A stretch of 64,000 nucleotides of DNA from Ophioceras dolichostomum (Eukaryota; Ascomycota; Sordariomycetes; Magnaporthales; Ophioceraceae), in assembly GCA_003049485.1 (NCBI GenBank), contig PYST01000017.1, positions 165,449 to 229,448 of the forward strand, read 5' to 3'. A program made the position numbers and the translations under genes. Shown one piece after another: positions 13,190-24,215 of this stretch; position 1 is the first letter of the stretch; every line of letters begins with the position of its first letter. The notes beneath the pieces were generated by a model that saw only the letters and a program-made list of their open reading frames with translations, was not told the DNA's origin and did not search any database.

Positions 13190-14433
13190 ATGCCTTCCGG
13201 ATCAGCCAGCGGCAGCTCCAGCTCGTCCAGGCCTAGGGCTTCGGAGGTGGCCGCGGACACCAAGAAGAGGTTCCTCAAGCGCATCCAAAACGAGTTCCCA
13301 AATCACTGGAAGAACTACTCGTACTACTACGCGCAGCCCCTGCATCAGGTCCAGTTGCCGGAATTGCCATCTCCTGCGCAAGGCCCTACCTTTCGTACGG
13401 AAATCACTTTACTTGAATAAATCTTTCCTATCAAACGAAAGAAAAAAGCAAAACCGACTATCCTTTTTCCCCTTTTGCTAACACCCCAGTTTTCCACGCT
13501 CTTTTTTCTTCTCTCTAGGCGTGTACGAAGACGACCCGGTCGACTACGCGCTGCGCTGGTCCGCGTCCACAGACCCGCCGAGCCGAGTGGCGCTCATCTG
13601 CGCCGCGAACGACAAGCGGCCGGGCGGCGACTGGGTCACCGGCGTCGTGGGCTACGAGGAGAGGCTGTGCCGCCGGAGCACGCTGTCGGTCACGCTGTCG
13701 ACGCCCGGCCCCGGCTCGCCGACCCCGGTTGCGTTCCCCATCTCCACGGGAGGGGGGATCTTCTCTGAGGAAGTTGGTAAGTTGCACCACCATCTCCTCC
13801 TCCTCTATAACAAATCATACGTATGTACCTTCCAGCATACCAACAAGAGGTCTCATCATCATCATCACCATCATCTACAAAAAAGTCATCTTCCGCGGCG
13901 GCGAACACGACCGCTACAAAGACTACGACCCCTCCTCTTGGCGCGCCATCTCCGTCTGCTCCGTCCCGCCCGTGCGCTGGCCCAAGGTGAACCTCAACGC
14001 GGGCTACCTGCAGTACTCGTTCTCGTCCGAGCGCGAGATGATGCAGGACAAGATCCGCGGCGCGCTCGCCATCTGCGCCGCGAACGGCATCGGCAACATC
14101 GTCATCGGCGACTTCGGCATGGGCAACGGCCACCGCAACCCGCCGGCGGAGATGGCCGCCTTCTGGACCGAGACCGTGCTCTGCGACCCGCTGCTGAGGG
14201 GCAGGATACACCACGTGGCCTTCATCTTCGAGGACCCGAGGCTCAGCACCGCGACGCTGATCCTGGACGACCTCGCGAAGAAGGCGACGAAGGGTGGGGG
14301 GTCCCTGCCGAGCAATCTGGTGAAGGCGCTGAAGGAGAAGGCGGAGTCGGATTATCACCTGTTCTTCCGGCATTTCGAGGCCGTGATGGCTAATGGTGCT
14401 GGCGGCTCGCAGCAGCAGTCTTCGGGCCAGTAG
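13190..14433 (+). CDS. Microbial-type PARG/macro-like domain protein (TIGR02452/DUF2263-like)
   Basis: Exons 13190-13394, 13519-13776 and 13886-14433 join in phase to give 336 residues. After a Ser-rich start (1-25), the protein has the pattern of the bacterial/fungal PARG-like family: an AAND..PGGDWVTGVVGYEERLCRRSTL block at about 95-125, and later IVIGDFGMGNGHRNPP (about 228-243) followed by a Trp/Phe helix, matching the GxFGNPP phosphate-binding loop of this fold. Canonical members carry GGG followed by QEE. Here the triplet is GGD and the last motif is YEE, so ADP-ribose binding is likely but hydrolase activity is uncertain. Intron 1 uses the donor GTACGG and intron 2 ends in AAG. The C-terminus is Ala/Gly/Gln-rich. 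The family call is firm; the substrate is unknown. Confidence 0.8.
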
Positions 14434-15799
14434 GTCGTGAGTGATGACACGTTGGCGAGGATCTTCATTACGGGCGGGAAATATGTTTTTCTTTTCTTTT
14501 TTTTTTAGCTTAGCCTTTTTCCCCTTCTTATTTGCACTTTTTTCTTTCCCTTCCTTCGCACGTGCTTGCTGCGGAAAGAGTTCGTGGTCTCGCAAGAGCA
14601 AAAAAATGGACCAAAAAAGAAGAAAAAAAGGGGTAGACAGGCGCCAAAATTTCACTTTCTCCTTTGGTGTTTTTTTTTTCATTCCCTCTCTTCCCTTGCG
14701 AAACATCTCCAGTCCTGCTGTGTTGAGAGTGCAGCCCTCATATCCCTTGTTGTTCTTCTTATTTTGTTTCTGCACTCACGAGATTCGTTGTGGTAGTGGC
14801 GGTGTCGCACCATCTTGTCTGCTGCAAGCCTACCAGGGCTGCACAACAACAACCGGTGTGGCCACTGCTGCTTGCCTGGCATTTTTTTGACGGGGGTTCA
14901 CAGCATCTGCGAGGCGGTCACACTGATGATATTCCATGCACGGCGAGAGGCCGCCCGGTTGGTCCGTTTCTTTCCTTTTCTTCTCTCGCCCTCCTTCCTG
15001 TTATTTTTGACCATTTCTTTCTTTGCCAGCGTAGCTTTTCTCCTTTCAAGACGCGATGTTTTTTTCGTGATTGGTACATCCCTAGACAGACAGCCTAGAT
15101 ATCCAGGCAAGTGTAGCTGATTCAATGCCTACATCTATGTAGCTTCCGCCGCTAGGTGCCGCCTGACAGTAGCCTGTCTAAGGGGGTATAGCTTCGCGCC
15201 CCTCTATTGAAACCCTTTTGTCGTCATTCCTCAAGGAACACTCAATCAGATATCGCGAGTTCAGGACCCAGAATGCCATACTCTATAGTCTCCCCAACGC
15301 ATTAGGTCCTCTTCCCCATTTCCCCCGTCTCCTAACAAACTGGGCGCGCTCGCTCACCAGTTGCCACATTAGGGGGGCAACCTCGAGAGGAGCAAGCAAT
15401 ATGCATCTTGGTGTGCTGTAGCGGTGGGCCACGGACCTGTCGTGTAACCCCCGAAGCACTGCAGGACGTGCAGGATGTACTCCGTAATGCGCCCTGTGTC
15501 TTGTCAGTGAGCGTTAATGAGGCATGTCTCGCTCGCTACCTACCTAGTTCAAAACAGGCAGACTTGGGGGGGTTTTGTTTGTTCGGTTTTGGTGTCCCCT
15601 CCCATCCCCCAGTTCATATGTCGGCTGGGCTGCCCTTCCAAGTAATCGCGTCTGTTGTATCTGGAGCATCCCTAGAGGTACTCACGGGAACCCTCCAGGG
15701 AATGCCTCCGGGTTGGTGGCGGGTATCGCTTCTTTGCAGAGTACTTAGGCAAGAGAGGGACGTCTATCAATAAGATGGTAGGCCCAAGATTACGCTGGT
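14434..15799. other. Intergenic region
   Basis: Contains the T-rich 3' flank of the upstream gene (14480-14700) and no supported coding region. The sequence just before the 5S gene shows no tRNA-like cloverleaf that I could recognise. Confidence 0.6.
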
Positions 15800-15917
15800 A
15801 CATACGACCATATGCAGTAGAATACACGGGATCCCGTCCGCTCTCCCCTAGTTAAGCTACTGACAGCCGGACTAGTACTCAGGTGGGTGACCACTGGGGA
15901 ATCCCTGGTGTTGTATG
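15800..15917 (+). rRNA. 5S ribosomal RNA gene
   Basis: The segment begins ACATACGACCATA and ends GGTGTTGTATGT, the ends of filamentous-ascomycete 5S RNA, and contains the conserved loop CGGGATCCCGTCCGCTCTCC. The 5' and 3' ends pair as helix I. CAGTAG near 15815 pairs exactly with CTACTG near 15859 as helix II. The GGTGGGTGACCAC segment carries the internal control region used by TFIIIA and RNA polymerase III. The 118-nt length is normal. A T run follows at once. Isolated 5S genes scattered among protein genes are normal in Pezizomycotina. Confidence 0.93.
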
Positions 15918-15926
15918 TTTTTTTTT
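15918..15926 (+). terminator. RNA polymerase III T-run terminator
   Basis: An uninterrupted run of T directly follows the 5S RNA 3' end, the standard Pol III stop signal. Confidence 0.85.
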
Positions 15927-18900
15927 CTCGCTCTTTTTCTTCATTTGCCCCTTTTTCTTTCTCCCCTTCTCCTCTCTCCTTATCTTTCCTTTTTCCTATC
16001 CGACAAGAAACCAGTTGGCGTTGGCGTTGGCGTCCGAGGCTCATTACCCACGTGCGGAACCAGCTTTTACTGGCCACGATGATGTAGCGCCCATGAACAT
16101 CCATCACCCCAAACCATCGCAAGATGCGGAGGAATGGGTGATATTTGTCGTCTGGTGGGAATTGCTCCTAACGCTTGCTTAATCAATCAACAGTGCCATC
16201 ACCCCTGATGAGTTATCCCTTTCGGCCTGGCCGTTGGCGACGCTGCATTCATTTATGGTCCCAGGTCCCACATTCCACCAACCCATGGCTCTGGTTGGGT
16301 GATGACCACATGCGTGATGCCGGCCTGCAACGTCTAAGGTGCCAGCCATTCTGGCGCCTAGTGAATATTCTGGAATATGCGAATGGCGGGGTGGGCGCAA
16401 GGAGAAGACCGCATCCTCTACGTCGTCGCCGCCAGCTGGTCTGGCACGCAACTCCTGCTCCCTGTCCCTCACCTGTCCACTGCCCATCCAGACGACACCG
16501 TCCATAATTAGGCTGGAGCCTCAATAGATATTGGCTCGCCTGACTCGTCACGCGCATTTGTGACCGCCTCGTTGGAGGCGTCAAGCGTCTGGCCCTGCAG
16601 GATCGGCGTCTTCAGGTATCTGCCAACGGACAGACTTGTGGAGTACATTCTCGGTATGGCCGAGGCATCACCTGCATCTATCTGATGACCACTGGGGAGA
16701 GATGCAATTGTTGGAGCAAGGGGGGAAGGGAAGTGCGGTAGAGGGTGGGAGAGAGAGACGGTCACGCCGGTGTCCGCCCACAACGTCTACAACGCCCACC
16801 CATAACTTCAGATGAGGAGAGCGGTCTCAGGGCCTTCTTGCTGATGGGTGAGAGGGACCAACGAGCAGGTGGACGACTTAGAGAAGGGAACGGACAGACC
16901 ACTGTATCCAGTGATATGTGTGTTCCGGCCGGCAGCCCGCAGACTACCAACCATGTAAGACAGACACTCAGCCAAGGAGCCTTGCAAGAAATACTCCGTT
17001 GCCTTAACAGCGCCCATTAAACACTTGGAGTCGCACTGGCTCAAATCCTAAGACTGGCAACTGTGGTCCTCGCGGCTCTCGGCTTACCCTTATGTTCTCC
17101 AGAGGACACTACTAACCTGAGGAAAGCAGCTCGAGGAGAAACCCGAAGTGACGCCACACACCAATGGTGATCGCGGGACTTTTGCGAGGCAAAATCTATC
17201 TCCTTACCAGGCAGGCAGGCAGACAGAAGGCGACAGTGAACTGGACGTGTCACGACATCCCCATCGCAATTCATGAACACCACACCATGGGTATGACGAA
17301 AAGTTGACAAGGTTCAGATCGAGTAATACGGGATCGTAGATTTCGAGTTACACGTTTGCCCCTTGGGTCTCAAAGACTTGCCCGACCTGACCATGGAACT
17401 GCTCGTCTGCTCTCAGCTCTCCATGGCCACGGCGAAAAAGATGTGTGGGTGGACGTAAAGAAAAGGTTCCGCCACCTGGACAGCTTACATAGGATGATGG
17501 GCGAGGGGATGGGTCGAGTAGACTCAGGTCACTACCTAGGTACGAAGGTAAAAGGTAGGTGTGGGTGACTGACACCCCCTTCCGCTCCTAATAAGTTTGG
17601 GTTGGGGAGCACAGTGACGAGCCCGAAGGACACCAGAGAAGCGAGTGCGACTGCCATATAGACCCAGCAAGTCCAGAGCTCAAAGCTGTTCGGCTATTGG
17701 ACGCGAAAGGCCCCGGCGTGGCCACACGGCTGACAAGACTGGTACGGAATGGTAATAAGTATCTCGCGGCCTTTCTACGTATGTATGGGGTACACAAATA
17801 GAGATGGTCGAGGGTGGCGCCAGACTTCCTACAGAACTCTCACACACTCAAAGAGAAAGGGTAAAGAGACGGAGGGATAAATATGCCGCAAATATACACA
17901 ACTATAGCAGCACGCACAAGCACCCGCAGCCACAAGAAAGCGCCGATTCTTGCCTCTTCCTCTTGATAATCTCAGCCACCTGCCGATATCTGTGAGTGAT
18001 AGAAGCCAATGAGGGTATGCCGAGATGCAGATCAGCGGTGAGTGAGGAAAGGATATCCTCATCACTACCTGAGCTACCTACTCAGGTAGGTAGGTACTGA
18101 TGATGATGTGGCAATAGACCTCTTCAACCGTCATCGAGTCGAGGACCAAGCAGGCCAAAGAGGGGAGTTGGACGAGGGCAGAACACAGACAGCCCCCGCC
18201 CATACGTGAAAATCACCAAGCCATCATTTCTTGTTATCAGGCAGGTGACTATAACCCCGCGGCCACACCGGCTTTAGTGCATCGCTAGCTTCAAATTATG
18301 TCTCCCTCCTGATAATGGAAGTGAGCCAATCGCATCGAACCTACTGCCTGCCGCCTACCTTCTCGAGTCCTGTTTGCTTTGCGCTGCTCTTTCCGGTGGC
18401 AATTCTTGAAGCGGCGGATGGGGAAAAAAAATGCAGAAGGTATCAGTTGGAAAGGAACGGAAAGGTATATCAAGGAGGTACCGAATTGCGCTGGGCAAGA
18501 GCATCACGCACGAGAACGGCACGACTAGGTTAAAACTGTCCTCTCCTCTCGCTGCTCCCACCCTCACTGGGCTGAGGCGGGAACCTCCGTGCCGTGCCAC
18601 GCTATCATATCTGAATGTCACCGATATCCATCCCCCTCCCCCCTTTTAGCTCCATCCAATTTCCAAATCCCATAGATAGGTAGGTAGGTACCTAAGGTAG
18701 GTGGATAGGCGACCGAAGCAGGGGCTTACCAGACTTATCAGGAAGTGCCTTGCCCGACCTGCGGCGGCAAGGCGAGGCGGGGTCACAACGAACCAGTCGG
18801 ACCGTCACCACTCCACTCGATCTTGTTCAGCCGCACGCAACGCGAAACCACACACCAAAGATTCATAGGTAGGTACTGAACTCGCTCTATGCCGTACTCT

Positions 18901-19706
18901 ACCTACTGCATGGAAAGGGGGTGATAATGGCAGCGGTTGTAAGAGAAAACTCGCTTCCGAAGTTTCCTTCCCTCACTCTCGAGTGCAAATCCTCATTGGG
19001 GTTATCCCGATTCCGTCCTTCCGTCTCTTCGCTTCGTATTTCTCTTGGTATTTCCGTTTTGCCATAACGTGTGAGCCAAAAAGGGAAAGAAAACAAAAAC
19101 ATTTTTGCTTTTTGTCGCTGCTCCGCCCATCGACGCTCCACCACTCTCATTTCCCATTTCCTTCCCTCCTCCGGCCCGTGTCGAACTGGATAGAAAGAAA
19201 GTATTGAGCCCCCGCTTCTAAAATAGATGGCTGGTTGTGTTCGGCGCCTACGTACGGCAATGACTAGAGGTAGGCATGGAGGGAAAGGCTGGTCACGCAG
19301 GTAATATAACGTCGCCGTGTGCGGGAGCCTAGGGCGGCAAGCCTATGAGAAAAAATATCGAAAGCGTAAAACAAACAAACAGCACACTCACCACACTCAC
19401 CAGAGCGTGCAATAGGTGGCTCAACGCAGCACCAACACTGGCTGGCGCCTCCTACCCATCCCACCTATCGAACGTCGCAGCATGTGGTATGGCGCAGTGT
19501 CTTCCCGTCCCCTCCTGCGACGAGTCATCACCGTCAAGCCGTCCTCCTGTCACGAAACGACGCTAGCTAGAAAAGATCGACGGGACAGGCAGCCAACTTA
19601 ATGATGGCGGCGGAGGAGGCACCTGTTGTTGCTGTTGTTGCTGTTGTTGTTGTTGTTGTTGATGTTGATGCCGCTCCTGCTGCTGTTGTTGCGGTGCGGA
19701 CGGGCT
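15927..19706. other. Intergenic region
   Basis: No supported gene in 3.8 kb. It carries ACCTACC/GGTAGGT palindromes at 18065-18098 and 18674-18702. Just left of the Sec24 stop, on the sense strand of that gene, a CAA/CAG-rich trinucleotide tract at about 19624-19693 probably lies in the Sec24 3' UTR. Confidence 0.6.
19624..19693. repeat. TGT/GCT trinucleotide tract (CAA/CAG on the Sec24 sense strand)
   Basis: Imperfect (TGT)n with interspersed GCT/GAT units over about 70 bp. It starts immediately downstream of the Sec24 stop codon (19707), so it would be transcribed in the 3' UTR. Confidence 0.8.
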
Positions 19707-22700
19707 CTACCAGTACTGCGGCCGCAGGCCGGCAAAGTTGGACAGCGCGGATGCCTCGCTGTGATCTTCCCTCTTCCTCTGTCCCGTCAACTAGCAGCCC
19801 CCAAAAAAGGAACGAGTTAGCAACCGAAAATAAAACACCACGACTAACATACGGGGAGAATGGATGAGATTGACTCATGCAGACACGAAGATTACGTAAC
19901 GCAAAGGGGATGATGGATGGCATAGTTCGATGAGTAGACGGAGGGAGGGAAGGAGGCAGCGAAGCGGGAGTCGGGCCTCAGAAACAAACGTAAGTCAAAC
20001 TCACCTCCAGCTGAACCCCCTTGTGGACATGCACAAGCCAGTCCACGTAACTCTGCGCCTCGTTATTCCTGTCCTCGACCAGCATCCTCGCGAACTCGTA
20101 CTCGGCCCCGTCGATCCCCTGCCTCGCCAGCTGGATCGTCAGGCCCTTGGATCCCCTCAGCGAGCGCAGGAACTCGACCACGTTGCGCGCCTGCGCGTTC
20201 AGGTGCGTCTGCAGCACCGGCAGGCTCGACGTGTACGCGTCCAGGTCCTTGAGCTCCTTGATCCCTTCCCCGAACAGGTCCGCCAGCAGGTTGGGCGAGG
20301 TCTGCGCGTGCATCCACAGCAGGCACTGCTGTCCGTTGTCGACGAGGTACACGCCTCCCGGCTCGACGCGTCCGAACGACGTGCGGACCGAAGGGGGGAC
20401 CCTTAGATGACCCGTCGCTGGGTCGGGGAACCCCTCCTCCGGCTGCAGGTTGTGCAGCGGGATCATGCGCGGGTACAGGTACAGGCTCATCTCGAGGGCG
20501 CCCATGGCGCGGATCATGCGCATCTCGTGCACGCGGCGGTCCGACGTCTCGTTGCCGCCCTTGAAGGCGCGCGTCTTGACCAGCGCGAGCATGTACATGC
20601 AGAACTCCTTGAGCCGCTCCGGCATCACCAGCTGGCCGGGAGGGTGCGACTGGGACGCGTGGTTCTTGCGGTACCCCGCCATGCAGTCGATGGTGCGCTC
20701 CGTGAGGCCCAGGCGCACGTCCTTCAGTGACGCGGACGTGGTGGCCAGCCGGGTGGCGGCCTCCTTGGCGAGCACCGAGCAGACGGCGTCCTGGTCGACG
20801 AACTTCATGCTCTCGCGCGGGTTGTCGCTGACGCTTGCGATGACGTTGGAGCAGCGCACGCGGCGCTGGCCGCTCGCCGTGGTGTAGAGCAGCGCGGACT
20901 GGAAGTGCGCGTCGAGCTTCGAGTCCAGCTTGCCGTCGTAGCTGAACGTCACGCCGAGCGCCTTGTCCTGGTCGATGACCCCGATCTCTAGGTCGGCGCC
21001 GAAAGTGTGCTGGATGAAGTTGCCGTGGTACCCGGACACCTGCAGCCCGTTGGAGCACCGCACCTTCATGAGCGCCTGGTAGCCCGTCTCGCGCGTCACC
21101 GCGTGCTTGATCTCGAGCGAGAGCTTGGTGTTGTCCCTTGGCGCGATGAAATTGGGGTAGTAGAATGTCTCGCCACCTGTCGTGGCCGAGACATGGCCTT
21201 GGGCAAGCGAGAGAAAATGGACCTGTCAGTGTTGTGTTCTGCGTAGAAAGAGTAGTTGAAGTGGCTCCTGCGGGACGAGCAGCAACTTACCGACGGTAGC
21301 TATGTCTAAGTAGCCCCCTGATGGCGCGGCCATGAAGAAATCGACGCCCACGCCCGCAGCAGCCATCCGCTCCGCTACCTTCTTCCAAGCCGGATGCTCC
21401 GTTGTGAAAAGCTTTTTATCGATCTCTCCACCCGGGTGCTTGCCGTCGTCTCTCATAAACAACCTGCCGGGACCCCATGTGGAGAGTGCAGATATTGAGC
21501 ACACGATCTTGCCACCGGTCTTCTCGAGCGCAGACAGCGCTGAGTTTAGTGTGGAGAGCAGAGCCGGCTCGGGGTTCTTGATGTCGGAGAACATGGTGGG
21601 CAGCCCTGTTAATAGTGATGTGATCACGGCCCTAGGGAGGAAGAGGAAGCGTTAGCAAGAGTAAGCCTGTCCTTGTGTGTCGTGTGATCGACATCCCTGA
21701 TCCATGAAGAAACGAGAGGAAGCAGTGAAAAGATGTGTACATACTTAGATTCGTATGGATCTACGAAGAGCCCGTCGCTCAAAGGCACGAATGGATCCTC
21801 AATATCTGTCATTATCATCATTTGAGCTTGCTCCAGTGATGGCTGGTGGAGATTTCTCCGTGTTAGCGTGGTCATATGACATGAAAGGAGGGCAGGAGAA
21901 GATACTTACGCTGACGTTGTAGAAGTGCACGTCCTTATCGTAAGTGATGAAGCCAACCCTGGCTTCTGGCGGTATGCTCCTCTTGACCTTGGCCTCGCCG
22001 CTCTCGTCCTTCTCTGCCTCCTCGCCCTCCTCGCCCTCCTCGCCCGCGCCGTACAGAGCCCTCAAGATGCCGTCGCAGAACGACTCGAGGAATCCCTTGT
22101 TGTATGACTCCTGCGTCACGTCGATGACGAAGAGCCAACGCAGACCGACCGGCTCTCTGGTCCAGTACTCCTTGGGCACGACGAACTCGACGGTACCTCG
22201 GCAGAGCTCCGGGCGGTGGTCGCGATCAGCGCGCACGCCCTGTGGTGACAATGCGCAGTAGTACTCAGGGGGCACGTCGTTGGGGTACGTGCACAGGTTG
22301 CAGACAAACTTGTTGCCGCCGGCCCGGAACATCATGAACGGGTTGATGTAGGCGCGGCAGCGGCGGCAGCGAGGTGGGCCAGCGTCGCCGAAGTCCAGCA
22401 CCGGGATCGGGAGCTCGCCTTCCTGAAGCGGCGCGAGAGGCTGCAGGATCAGACCAAGCGGCAAACCGGTGCTGTAGAGACCCTCTGAGCTGGCAGGGAT
22501 GTTGTTCATGGTGAGGCGGGCGAACTTGGGCGAGGCATTGCCCTGGTCGAAGGCGACAAACGAGACGGTGGCGGGAGGGGGGACGTGTCGTTCGAAAGTA
22601 GGGTAGACGTTGGCGAGGTAGAAGGGCTGGGCCGCGTCTCGCGAGACGGGCACACTGGGTATCTCATCCGGAGAGACCTTGGACTGGCCGGAGGCGGGTA

Positions 22701-23337
22701 CGACAGACGCGGATGGAGGCAGGTGATCGGGAGACATCGTCGGCGTTCCGTTGCGGGCAGCAAATTGGGCGGGCGACGCAGGGTTGGCTGGGACGAATTG
22801 CGGGTTGACGGGCGCTGGGAACTGGCTGCCAGGTGGCTGGCCAACAAAGCTGCTCATGCCGCTTGGGTCTGCGTTCAAGAACGCAGTGGCTGGCGTACCC
22901 ACCGGAGGTATCCCGTTGAACGGCTGTGAGGAGCCCGTGGGAGCCTCCACGGTGTGGTACGCATGTCTATCCTTCTTCTTCCGTCGCGCGGTGCCGTGCC
23001 CGTCCCCGAGGTTCATCCCACCCATCTGGGCAGCGAGGCTTGCATCGGTAGGTGCGGGAGCGGGCTGGCCCTGTGGTTGGCCCTGGAAATAGCCCTGGCC
23101 CTGGCCTGGCCCCGGCTGCTGATACTGCTGTGAGGGAGCACCGAAGCCTGGTGACGGGGCACCTCCGTAGAACTGCTGCTGTGGTTGCTGACCCGCCGGA
23201 GGAGGAGCATTGTACCCTGCACCTTGCTGATATGGAGACCCGCCAGCTGGCTGGCCTGTCCGATTGGGGTCATTCGGGTTCGGCTGCTCGCCCGGCCCGG
23301 GGTGGGCCAGGGAGTGATACAGGGAGTAGTCGGCCAT
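19707..23337 (-). CDS. SEC24: COPII coat cargo-adaptor subunit Sec24
   Basis: Sec24 pairs with Sec23 and selects cargo for COPII vesicles at ER exit sites. Five exons fit by phase: 23337-21910, 21842-21745, 21631-21291, 21197-20005 and 19790-19707, giving 1047 residues. The N-terminal 150 residues are Gln/Pro/Gly-rich. The zinc finger is CRRC...CNLC near residues 324-350. The trunk follows (WLFVIDVTQES), then the beta-sandwich (HVSATTGG, FYYPNFIAPRDNTKLSLEI), the helical domain and the gelsolin-like C-terminus (VYLVDNGQQCLLW). The last exon adds 27 residues (LTGQRKRED... to LRPQYW) after GAG at 20005. Intron 4 ends in AAG. A four-codon uORF lies 18 nt before the ATG. It is transcribed divergently from the Cft2 gene. 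Confidence 0.96.
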
Positions 23338-23355
23338 CGTGTATCTGCCCGCCCC

Positions 23356-23370
23356 TCACGGCAACAGCAT
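23356..23370 (-). other. Minimal uORF in the Sec24 leader
   Basis: ATG CTG TTG CCG TGA lies 18 nt before the Sec24 ATG. It is translated only if the mRNA starts upstream, which is likely at such a short distance. Confidence 0.5.
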
Positions 23371-24176
23371 CCGTCCGTCGTTGAGTTATTCGAGGTTCGG
23401 TTTGTCGGGTTGGTGAGGTCGAAATCAGACCGAGAATAACCTCGACTTCAGCTCAAGCTCGAGCTTGCCAAAGAGCCGTCTCGGCAACTGCAAAGAGTCC
23501 ACAGGGTGCTGCCCCGCCTTAGGATCTGGTCGAGGAGGGGAAGGAAGAGCTCACGAGCTTGTCGGTGTAGCTGAGAGAACTGATGCTTTCGAGGTCGGTG
23601 GTCATAAAGGGAAAGAGGGATCCATAGCCCTGAGCAAGGACAATTGTGTCAGCGCGAAGAGAAGAAAGTTACCAGACGTGGGACCGCGGTTCACGCAATT
23701 TGAACTTGAGGTTATATATTCACCTGTGTGATGTTTCGCTGGCCTTTTCGCAAGTGAAGTGGCCTGTCGTCTGCGATCTAAAGGTTTAGGTGGTATTATG
23801 TGGTACACTACAGGTGATCTGGTGCAGGGATCATAGCGCCTGAAATGACCACGATTTCCTTTCCGGCAGTGTTCTTCCGCTGCCGAGATACAGCCGCCGC
23901 CAGCCGATAAGGGGTCCCTCGCTGCGCATCGTGGCATGCGATCGGGCTGGAATTCCCTTGCAGCCCCAAGCGAACGCGACGAGCCTTCCATTGCGGCCTC
24001 GAAGTCGTCGCGTGCCACACTCTAGCAAGCTCCCGCTTTCCTTTCTTGAACACAAAAGAGAAACCTCGAGGCTATCGACAGTCAATCGCGACCAGGCCTC
24101 GATTGCTTTGGAATTACATTAATCTTAGGTTTTCCAGTTGGGGACAAGATCGAACTGCGTCAAATTCATCTGCAAC

Positions 24177-24188
24177 ATGACTCCGTAG
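24177..24188 (+). other. Minimal uORF in the Cft2 leader
   Basis: ATG ACT CCG TAG ends 27 nt before the Cft2 ATG. Minimal uORFs this close usually reduce main-frame initiation; whether it is used here is inferred. Confidence 0.45.
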
Positions 24189-24215
24189 TCGAAACGCGCA
24201 ACGAGGCTCGCGACC

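Larger units (their letters stand above)
23338..24215. promoter_or_regulatory. Shared divergent promoter region, Sec24 and Cft2
   Basis: An 878-bp region between two divergent ATGs. No credible coding frame is present. It must contain both promoters. I see no clear TATA box, in keeping with housekeeping genes. Two minimal uORFs sit at its ends (23356-23370 minus and 24177-24188 plus). Confidence 0.7.

Noticed and set aside
20063..21058. 331-residue Arg/Pro-rich frame within Sec24 exon 4
   Set aside because: Same strand, shifted frame of a well-supported Sec24 exon.
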